Shown here in pieces: positions 41,374 to 50,600 of a stretch of 51,600 nucleotides of DNA. Location of the stretch: positions 1 to 51,600 of the IMG/VR virus record IMGVR_UViG_3300030333_003501; one strand, given 5' to 3'. Under the pieces are notes generated by a model. The model was not told where the DNA came from and ran no database searches. It worked only from the letters and a program-made list of their open reading frames with translations. Both the position numbers and the translations under genes were made by a program. The stretch's first letter is position 1, and each line of letters opens with the position of its first letter. This DNA is from a virus.

Positions 41374-44300
41374 TGACGACAAATCCGGGTATTATTTCGA
41401 CTTTAGCAAGCAATCCCTCAACTACACAACTGAAGGATGGGACAGATAATATCCATTCAGGAATCATCAAAGCACTACATGCTGCTAGTGGTGAGAATAG
41501 AGCAATAAGCGGATTTGGATTAACTCAAGGAACTACGAGCAGTAGGACACATTTCCAAGTAGCAGCAGGAAAGATTCTGAGAGATGGTAAGTTTGTTGAT
41601 GTATCTACTGCAACACTAACAACAACCACATCAACCATTTCTGCTAACTCTAATGATTGGTATGGTGTCATTGTTGTTTGTGATGGAACAGAGAGTAGTG
41701 AGACTGCTAATACTCTCAAATGGAGACACGGCGAAGTCACTGGCAAGACGACAACATCTGCTGCTACTGTCGCAGAACTAAAGGGAGGAGACATACCGAT
41801 AATAGTGGTTAAGATAGATACTGCTGAAGCGAATAACGCTACTAGCAGACTTCACCAGTTCGTGTTTTACACTCAAGCAGATAGGAATTTCTCAGCAATT
41901 AATTCAGGCTCAGAAACAATGAAAATAAACGCTGATGGAACTTTTGAGAAATCAGGAAATACCGGAAAGATATCGTTACCTGCTGTTGGAAGCAATAACA
42001 GGACATTAGTAACTGACAATCAAATTACAAGTCTAGGAACTTCTAGTTTAGTAGACGATGCGGTGACTGCGGCTAAGTTAGCATCAAATGCTGTTGTGAC
42101 AGCGAGCATTCAAGACTCGAATGTAACTACTGCGAAGATTGCTGATGCCAATGTGACTACTGCAAAGGTAGCGGATGATGCTATTACTTATGCTAAGATG
42201 CAAGACATCGGAACTGCGAACAGGGTTTTGGGTAAGGCTTCTACCGGAACAGTAGAGGAAGTCCAAGTAACTTCAGCAATGATAGCAGATGGAACAATAG
42301 CGACAGCAGATGTGGCTAACGATGCAATCACATATGCCAAGATGCAGAATGTCTCTGCTACAAACAGGATACTTGGTAGAGACTCTTCCGGCTCAGGAAA
42401 CATAGAGGAGATAACTCCTGCTAACCTAGTGACTATGCTTGGTATAGAAGCAAGTGCAGATGTCACAGACACGACAAATGTGAGGGCTGCTTTGCACAAT
42501 GCGAATCTAGGAACATTTAGTCTTGGGGATACTAACGATACTGTTACAGTTGGAAACCTAACTGTTGGAGGCAATCTCACAATATCAGGAAGCACGACAA
42601 CCGTTAACTCAAGCACAGTGAATATAGGAGATAGTATAATCACTCTAAATTCAGATGAAACAGGAACTCCCTCTCAAGACGCAGGTATTGAAGTAGAAAG
42701 AGGAACATCAACTAACAAGAGTCTCTATTGGGATGAAAGTGCGAGTAGATGGACAGTTGGTGGAGAAACCTTTGTTGCTGGAACTTTCATAGGAAACCTT
42801 ACTGGAACTGTGGATTCTGCTGGAACTTTATCTACTGCTAGAAATTTTTCATTGACAGGGGATGTAACTGCTAGTGCAGTATCTTTCGATGGCTCAGGGA
42901 ATGTTGCTCTATCCACTTCTATCGGAGCAAACACAGTTGGTGCAACTGAGATTTCAGATGGGTCAGTAGGCACTACACAATTAGCAAATACAAGCGTTAA
43001 TACTAACAAGATTATAGATTCAAATGTCACTACTGCTAAACTAGCAGATGACGCTGTAACCTCTGCAAAGATTGCAGATGACGCAGTCCAAACTGCTCAC
43101 ATCGCTGACGACCAAATCACTGCTGCTCTAATGGCAAACAATGCAGTTGGAACTGCTGTGATAGCAGATAGCGCAGTGACTAATGCAAAACTAGCAGGAA
43201 GCATTGCTCAATCCAAGATAACAAACCTAGTCTCAGACCTAGCAGGGAAACAAGCCTCTTTGACTTTCGGCTCAGGATTATCTAATTCCGGTGCAACAAT
43301 CAATGTTGACATTAGCGAATTGTCAACTGAGAATGGAATTAACAAGACAGCAGATTTCTTCATGTATCATGATGCTGGTAGCGGGTTGAAGAAAATCAAC
43401 CTATCAAACATCTATGCCCAATTAGTTGCATCTGACATACCTAATCTAGCAGCGAGCAAGATAACTAGTGGTAGTTTTGCAGATGCTCGCATTCCTAATC
43501 TTGCTGCCAGTAAAATAACAAGCGGAACTTTTGCTACTGCAAGGTTAGCAGACGATGCTGTTACATTTGCAAAATTACAGAATGTAGATTCAGGAGTAGT
43601 GCTTGGAAGGTCGAGTAGTAATACAGGTGCAGTTGAGACACTTTCTGCTGCTGCTGCTAGGACTCTTCTAAGCGTGGATGTAAGTGGAACTGACAACTCC
43701 ACCAATGTTACTCTAGCAGGAAGCAGAAATTATCTGACTCTCAATGGTCAGCAAATTACTGTTGGTGAAATAGACATATCAGATGACACTAACTTAGTGG
43801 CTGGTAATCGTATTAGTTTGAGTGGAGATACCCTCAATGTAGATGGTGACTTGGCTAATTACAGTAATGCCAACACTGGTTTCTTAACTGCTCATCCCAC
43901 TATATCAAATGCAGCAAGTAGTGTTGATAATTCCGGTAGTAGGACATACATTCAGTCAATAACTTTGGATTCTAATGGACATATAACCAATCTCACTTCA
44001 GCAACAGAGTCTGTGACTGACACAACATATAGTGTAGGAGATGGCGGTTTAACTCAGAACAACTTCACAAATGCCTTGAAGTCTAAATTGGATGGTATAG
44101 AAGCAGGGTCTAACAGTTACTCTTTACCCAATGCTACTGCTTCTGCTCTTGGTGGAATAAAGGTAGGAGACAATCTCAGTATCAATTCAGGAACAGGTGT
44201 TCTATCTGCTGATACACAATCAGATGTCAACTTCACTTCAACACTCAACACCAAATTAGCAGGTATTGCTGCCGGAGCAACTGTTGGTGCTAATTGGGCA

Positions 44301-47300
44301 AGCAATGTTTCTAATATTTCGGTAACAAATGCTCAACTGGCAGGTAGCATAGCAAATAGCAAACTTGCTAATTCTTCAATCACAATCAATGGAAGCACAA
44401 TTGCTCTTGGTGGTAGTGCAACTCTAACCACAGCAAATATTGCTGAAGGAGCAAATCTATACTACACAGATGAGAGAGTGGATGATAGAGTTAATGCACT
44501 ATTCACTGACGCTGAAGGAATTACTTCTGTATATGACGACACTAATGGAACTCTGACAATATCTGCTGAAGACGCTACTGCAAGCAATAAGGGAATAGCA
44601 TCATTCACTAGCGATGATTTTGCTATTAGTAGTGGAGCAATAAGTGTAAAAACAGGCGGAATAAGCAATGCACAACTTGCTGGTTCTATTGCTAACGACA
44701 AACTATTGGATATAGCACAAAGCAAAGTTACAGGTTTAGTGTCTGCTCTTGCTGGAAAGGCTGGCAGTCTAAGTGACTTGAGCATAACTGCTTCTGCTGC
44801 GGAGATAAATATTCTAGATGGTGTAACAGGAGTGTCTGCTACTGAGATTGGATACTTGGATGGAGTAACATCAGCAATACAAACACAACTGAATGCAAAG
44901 CAAGCAGCAGGAAACTACCTAACAACTTCTGCTACTATCACTGATTTGAATGGAATTACTGCTTTAGATACAGATTTGTCTGTTGCAAGTAATAGTGATG
45001 ATACTATTCCATCTGCTAGAGCAGTAAAGAACTATGTTGATGATACATCTTTTGATGCTAATGACACACAATACACATTCACAGTAAACGACATTGATGG
45101 GTCTGCTAACTCAAAGAAACTCAAACTCACTGGAACAGATGGAACATTTACTTCAGTCAACTTTGAGGGTAGCGGAAACATATCTGTAAATAGAATCAAT
45201 GAAAGAATCATCATAAATGATGCCAATAAACCAGTTACTTCAGCAGCATTTAGTGAAGGAACACTCACATTTACTAAATCAGATGGCACGACATTCACAG
45301 CCACATTGCCTGATGCAACAACATCTGCTCATGGTCTAATGACTGACGACCAATTTGATAAACTGGCTGGCATCGAAGTCTCAGCAGATGTTACGGATAA
45401 AACAACTGTTTCAGCATCTCTTGCACTTCTCAATGAGAGTGATACTCTCTATATTGGTGACGCTGGCAATGACACTACTGTTCGTGTTCGGGGCAATCTC
45501 TATGTTGACGGAACAACTACAACTGTGAATCAAACTAAAGTGGAAGTTCAAAATGCATTTGTGTTTGAAGGGGCTACTGCTGACCAATATGAAACAACAC
45601 TAACAATAGTTGACCCAACTGGTGATAGAACAATCAGCCTACCTGATATAACTGGAACTCTGATTACACATGCAGATACTGGAACTATCTCTTCAAACAT
45701 GATTGCAGCAAATGCAATAACAGCAAGTAAAATTGCAACGAATGCCATAACTAATGCTAAGTTAGCAAACGATGCTGTTGATACTGCCGAGATAGCAGAT
45801 GATGCTGTTACTACTGCTCAACTAGCAAATCTAAGTGTGACTACTGCTAAAATAGCAAATGCAGATGTTACAACAGGAAAACTGGCTGATGATGCAGTTA
45901 CTCCTGCTAAGATTAGTATCATTGATGACATAATAAACACAACTGATACACATATTATGATTGCCAATGGTTCTCATTACACAAACAAAATCGTTTCAGG
46001 AGATGCAACCCTCAGTAATACTGGTGTATTAACAATAGGAAACAATAAGATTACTACTGGAAAAATAGTCAATGACGCGGTAACTTATAGCAAAATGCAG
46101 AATGTATCTGCTGATGAAAGAATACTCGGTAGAGTTTCAGGTGCTGACGGAGTAATAGAAGAACTCACAAAGTCTCAGGTTCTAACCATGATAAATGTTG
46201 AAGATGGTGCTGATGTTACTGATGCAACAAATGTCGCAGCAGCAGGTGCAATCATGGATGGGGATTTCTCATCTAATGGATTGATGAAAAGAACTGGTGC
46301 AGGAACTTACACAGTAGTCGCAGTTGATGCTTCAGGACATCCTGACATAACCGCAGCAAGCACCAGTAATAATTCAGGAAGAACATACATACAAGATATT
46401 ACTCTTGATGATAATGGACATATAACTGGTTTAGCGACTGCTACTGAAACAGAAGTAAAGAGAACACAAGAAGAGATTGAAGACTTCGTTGGTGGAATGG
46501 TTACAGGAAACACTGAGACTTTCATTACAGTTACATATGAAGATGGAGATGGGACTCTTGACTTCGTAGTTCCTGTATTAGATGAAGATGATATGAATAC
46601 AAACTCTGCTACTCATCTTGCAACTCAACAATCTATCAAGGCTTATGTTGATACTGAAGTAGCAAGTTTAGTTGATTCTGCTCCTGCTGCATTGGATACT
46701 CTAAATGAATTGGCTGCCTCAATCAACGATGATGCTAACTTCTCAAACACTATTACTACGGCGTTAGGAAACAGACTGAGAGTTGATACTGCTTCACAGG
46801 GACTTAGCGGAACACAGCAATCTAATGCTAGAACGAACTTGAATGTGGATGTTGCAGGGACTGATAACTCAACAAATGTAACTCTAGCAACTGTTTCTAA
46901 CAATTATCTAAGTATCTCAGGACAAGCAATAACTGCTGGAACAGTGCCTCTAACATTAGGAGGAACAGGAGCAACATCAGCATCTGCGGCTAGAACAGCA
47001 TTAGGTGTTGATGCTGCTGGAACAGATAACTCCACTAATGTCACACTGGTTGGAAGTGGAAACTATCTGAGCATTAGTGGTCAAGCAATAACAGTAGACC
47101 CAATAGACATTTCAGATGACACTAATCTAACTGCTGGAACGGGACTGACTCTAAGTGGGGATACGCTGAATGTAGATGCAGCACAATCAGGAATTACAAG
47201 TGTTGGAACATTGTCTTCCCTAACTGTATCAGGAGATGTGACAGTTGATACTAGCACTTTAAAAGTTGATTCTACAAACAACCGCGTAGGTATTGGAACA

Positions 47301-47672
47301 GCAACACCCGGATATAAACTACAAGTAGAAGGCTCGTTTGCAGCACAAACTAAGTCTTTCGTTATTCCTCATCCAACCCAAGAAGGAAAAACACTGCAAC
47401 ACGGTTCGCTTGAAGGGCCGGAACATGGAGTATATCATAGAGGAAGATTGGAAGGTAATATCATACAACTCCCTGAATATTGGACAGAATTAGTTGATGA
47501 AGATACAATCAGTGTTCAATTAACCGCTAATGGTGACTTCCAAATGTTATATGTAGAAAAGATAGAAGACAACCAAGTGTTCGTGGCTAATGCAGCAGAC
47601 GAGGGCATAGACTGTTTCTATCTGATTCATGGTGAAAGGAAGGATGTTGGAAAAATGGAGGTTGAATACTAA
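41373..47672 (+). CDS. Tail fibre 1, modular and repeat-rich (2099 aa)
   Basis: GAGGTGG precedes the ATG. The N-terminal 200 residues look like a tail-attachment domain (FGLTQGTTSSRTHFQVAAG; WYGVIVVCDGTES). The shaft has three blocks of about 10-residue repeats (ADDAVTTAKI type), modules of the LYVDGTTTTVNQTKVEV type, and TQEEIEDFVGGMVTGNTET. The end has VGIGTATPGYKLQVEGS followed by a globular domain of about 115 residues (SFVIPHPTQEGKTLQHG; EGPEHGVYHRGRLEG), which resembles the C-terminal domain of fibres in marine tailed viruses. It probably forms a trimer that binds the host surface. Confidence 0.75.
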   Translation: MTTNPGIISTLASNPSTTQLKDGTDNIHSGIIKALHAASGENRAISGFGLTQGTTSSRTHFQVAAGKILRDGKFVDVSTATLTTTTSTISANSNDWYGVIVVCDGTESSETANTLKWRHGEVTGKTTTSAATVAELKGGDIPIIVVKIDTAEANNATSRLHQFVFYTQADRNFSAINSGSETMKINADGTFEKSGNTGKISLPAVGSNNRTLVTDNQITSLGTSSLVDDAVTAAKLASNAVVTASIQDSNVTTAKIADANVTTAKVADDAITYAKMQDIGTANRVLGKASTGTVEEVQVTSAMIADGTIATADVANDAITYAKMQNVSATNRILGRDSSGSGNIEEITPANLVTMLGIEASADVTDTTNVRAALHNANLGTFSLGDTNDTVTVGNLTVGGNLTISGSTTTVNSSTVNIGDSIITLNSDETGTPSQDAGIEVERGTSTNKSLYWDESASRWTVGGETFVAGTFIGNLTGTVDSAGTLSTARNFSLTGDVTASAVSFDGSGNVALSTSIGANTVGATEISDGSVGTTQLANTSVNTNKIIDSNVTTAKLADDAVTSAKIADDAVQTAHIADDQITAALMANNAVGTAVIADSAVTNAKLAGSIAQSKITNLVSDLAGKQASLTFGSGLSNSGATINVDISELSTENGINKTADFFMYHDAGSGLKKINLSNIYAQLVASDIPNLAASKITSGSFADARIPNLAASKITSGTFATARLADDAVTFAKLQNVDSGVVLGRSSSNTGAVETLSAAAARTLLSVDVSGTDNSTNVTLAGSRNYLTLNGQQITVGEIDISDDTNLVAGNRISLSGDTLNVDGDLANYSNANTGFLTAHPTISNAASSVDNSGSRTYIQSITLDSNGHITNLTSATESVTDTTYSVGDGGLTQNNFTNALKSKLDGIEAGSNSYSLPNATASALGGIKVGDNLSINSGTGVLSADTQSDVNFTSTLNTKLAGIAAGATVGANWASNVSNISVTNAQLAGSIANSKLANSSITINGSTIALGGSATLTTANIAEGANLYYTDERVDDRVNALFTDAEGITSVYDDTNGTLTISAEDATASNKGIASFTSDDFAISSGAISVKTGGISNAQLAGSIANDKLLDIAQSKVTGLVSALAGKAGSLSDLSITASAAEINILDGVTGVSATEIGYLDGVTSAIQTQLNAKQAAGNYLTTSATITDLNGITALDTDLSVASNSDDTIPSARAVKNYVDDTSFDANDTQYTFTVNDIDGSANSKKLKLTGTDGTFTSVNFEGSGNISVNRINERIIINDANKPVTSAAFSEGTLTFTKSDGTTFTATLPDATTSAHGLMTDDQFDKLAGIEVSADVTDKTTVSASLALLNESDTLYIGDAGNDTTVRVRGNLYVDGTTTTVNQTKVEVQNAFVFEGATADQYETTLTIVDPTGDRTISLPDITGTLITHADTGTISSNMIAANAITASKIATNAITNAKLANDAVDTAEIADDAVTTAQLANLSVTTAKIANADVTTGKLADDAVTPAKISIIDDIINTTDTHIMIANGSHYTNKIVSGDATLSNTGVLTIGNNKITTGKIVNDAVTYSKMQNVSADERILGRVSGADGVIEELTKSQVLTMINVEDGADVTDATNVAAAGAIMDGDFSSNGLMKRTGAGTYTVVAVDASGHPDITAASTSNNSGRTYIQDITLDDNGHITGLATATETEVKRTQEEIEDFVGGMVTGNTETFITVTYEDGDGTLDFVVPVLDEDDMNTNSATHLATQQSIKAYVDTEVASLVDSAPAALDTLNELAASINDDANFSNTITTALGNRLRVDTASQGLSGTQQSNARTNLNVDVAGTDNSTNVTLATVSNNYLSISGQAITAGTVPLTLGGTGATSASAARTALGVDAAGTDNSTNVTLVGSGNYLSISGQAITVDPIDISDDTNLTAGTGLTLSGDTLNVDAAQSGITSVGTLSSLTVSGDVTVDTSTLKVDSTNNRVGIGTATPGYKLQVEGSFAAQTKSFVIPHPTQEGKTLQHGSLEGPEHGVYHRGRLEGNIIQLPEYWTELVDEDTISVQLTANGDFQMLYVEKIEDNQVFVANAADEGIDCFYLIHGERKDVGKMEVEY
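42051..42210 (+). repeat. Decapeptide repeat block A in fibre 1
   Basis: About five units of a roughly 30-base repeat encode DDAVTAAKLA, SNAVVTASIQ, DSNVTTAKIA, DANVTTAKVA and DDAITYAKMQ. The DNA copies differ from each other while the protein pattern is kept, so the repeat is old and selected at the protein level. Confidence 0.7.
43015..43221 (+). repeat. Decapeptide repeat block B in fibre 1
   Basis: About six to seven units of the same pattern: DSNVTTAKLA, DDAVTSAKIA, DDAVQTAHIA, DDQITAALMA, NNAVGTAVIA, DSAVTNAKLA. It is followed by GSIAQSKI, which recurs later in the fibre. Confidence 0.7.
45701..45918 (+). repeat. Decapeptide repeat block C in fibre 1
   Basis: About seven units: ANAITASKIA, TNAITNAKLA, NDAVDTAEIA, DDAVTTAQLA, NLSVTTAKIA, NADVTTGKLA, DDAVTPAKIS. 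It follows the TADQYETTLTIVDPTGDRT module, which fibre 2 also contains. Confidence 0.7.
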
Positions 47673-50600
47673 TGGCTGACTCAGACAAAGATATTCTAAT
47701 TACGCCTAACACCGGAGAAAGTGCAAGCCCAAAGATAGAATTCACAGGTGCTAACAATGCAACTAAAACAATTACAGTTAATGATGATGGAACTCTATCA
47801 TTTAATTCTACAATAGCCGCAACTTCAGGTTCTGTTGCTGATGGTAATGGAAATCTAGTGACTGGCGATGCTGTATATGATTACATTGCAGCACAGGGAT
47901 TCACTACGGAAGTTGGAGACATAACTGCTGTGACAGCAGGAACAGGACTGTCAGGGGGCGGAACATCAGGGGCAGTAACTCTAACAAACGCAGGTGTTAC
48001 TTCGATTGTTGCTGGAAGTAATATCTCAATTGATAGTTCAACAGGCGCAGTAACCATCACAGCAACTGACACTAACACTCAACTTTCCAATGAACAAGTG
48101 CAAGATATTGTAGGTGCGATGTTTACAGGCAATACAGAAACTAACATCACCGCGACATATGAAGATGGTGATGGCACAATTGATTTGGTTGCAACAGATA
48201 CCAATTCTTTCAGAACTGTGACAGCAGGAGGAAACACATTAGGAGCAACAGAGACACTAGCCTTTACTGCGGGTTCTAATGTAACAATAACCGAAAGTGG
48301 TGGAGCAGTAACTATTGCATCATCGAATGCTAGTCTTTCATCAGAAGAGGTTCAAGATATAGTTGGAGCAATGGTTGATGGTGGAACAGAGACCAACATA
48401 GCAGTCACTTATGATGACACTAGCGGTAAACTAAACTTCGTTGCCACAGACACGAATACCCAACTGACTCAAGAGCAAGTCGAGGACTTTGTAGCAGGTG
48501 TAATCGTAGCAGGTTCTAACATAACCAAAACTTATGATGATGCGGCAGGAACACTAACACTTGCTGCCACAGATACCAATACTCAACTAACCACTGAACA
48601 AGTTCAGGATATAGTAGGAGCAATGGTCAGTAGTAATACAGAGACCAATATTGCTGTAACATACGATGACACTAATGGTAAACTCGACTTTGTATCCACA
48701 GATACCAACACTCAGTTAACACTACTAGACCAAGATGACATGAGTTCAAACAGTGCTACTGCGGCTGCTAGTCAACAGTCAATAAAGGCATATGTTGATA
48801 CCGAAGTTGCAGGACTTGTGGACTCAGCCCCATCTGCTTTGAACACATTAAACGAACTCGCTGCTGCTCTTGGTGATGATGCCTCTTTCTCAACAACAAC
48901 TGCTACATCTTTAGGTAATAGATTAAGAGTTGATGTTAGTAATCAAGGACTTACTTCCACACAACAGGGAAATGCCTTGACAAATCTAGGTATTACTGCT
49001 TCTTTAGCAGAAATAAACATACTAGACGATGGGCTTGCGGCAAGCGATATACCAAACTTAGCGGCTTCTAAGATAACATCAGGAACTTTCGCAACTGCAA
49101 GAATTGCTGATGATGCAATCACTTCTGCAAAAATAGCAGATGATGCCATTACAACCGCACTTATTGCTGATGACGCGATTACATCTGCTTTGATAGCAGA
49201 CGATGCTATTACAACGGCATTGATTGCCGATGACCAAATAACAAATGCTCTGATGGCCGATGATGCGATTGATAGCGCACAATTAGCCGATGCATCAATT
49301 GACGAAGTGCATCTTAATGCTACTAATTCTCCTACTGATAACTACATTCTAAGTTATGATTCCTCAAGTGGTGGATTCACTTGGATTGCAGCAGGTGCTG
49401 GTGAGGCTAATCAGAATGCTTTCAGTAATGTGGCTGTAAGTGGTCAAACAACTGCGGCGGCGGATTCCGCAACTGATACTCTAACATTAGTAGCGGCTGG
49501 CGGAATGACCATTACTACAAGCGGAGATTCAATAACTCTGAATTCTGCTAATACGAATACACAACTTAGCACTGAAGAAGTGCAAGATATTGTTGGAGCA
49601 ATGTTTAGTTCAAACACTGAAACTAGAATCAGTGCAACTTACGAAGATGGTGACGGAACAATAGACCTCGTAGTAGATGATATGACTGCTAATGACAATA
49701 CTTGGAGACCTGTTACAGCAGGGGGTAATACTCTTGCATCAAGCGAAACATTAGCCTTCACTGCTGGAACAGGAATCACTATCAGTGAAAGTGGTGGTGC
49801 GGTTACAATCACTAATTCCGTTACAGACACAAACACTTGGAGAGGAGTAACAGCAGGAGGTAATACACTTGGAAGTAGCGAAACCCTTGCTTTCACCGCA
49901 GGAAGTAATGTAACAATAACTGAGTCAGGTGGGGCTGTCACAATTGCATCAACTGATACAAATACAACTTACTCAGCAGGAACTGGTTTAGATTTGAGTA
50001 GCACTACCTTTAGTGTTGATGTTTCAGACTTCATGGCTAATGGTGCAGATAACCGTGTTTTAACTGCAACAGGAACTGATGCCATGACAGCAGAATCAAC
50101 GCTGACTTATGACCCTTCAGGACAACTGAGTATTGCAGTAACAGGCAGTGGTTCTTGGGCTAGACATGAGATGAGTGGTGCATCAGGAGCATACATAGAC
50201 TTGAAGAATAGTGCGTCTGATGACTATGACACTCGTTTAATTTCAACAGGTTCAGGATTAGACATCATTACTGCGGCTGGTTCTTCACCAATTCAACTCA
50301 AGACGAATGGAGCGACTAGGTTCAAGGTTGAGGATGCTGAAACTACTGTCTCAACTCCCCTCACTATCACAGCAGCAAATTCTGCATCGTTAAACATCAC
50401 TGCAACAGATGGAGGAAGTAGTCCTGCACAGACTACATTCATCAACATGACTGGCTATGAGACTAGAGGACAGGGAATTAGGTTCTTTGATGAGGATGCT
50501 TCAGGAGAAGAATGGTTTGCAGGACTGAGGTATGGAGGTGCTTTCGATGAGTATATGATTGGATACGATGCCAGTGGTGGTCAATCAGAGTATGTAGCAA

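Noticed and set aside
49101-49314. Regular 30-base repeats as a CRISPR-like array
   Set aside because: The units are continuous coding repeats in frame with no unique spacers. They encode the fibre decapeptide pattern.
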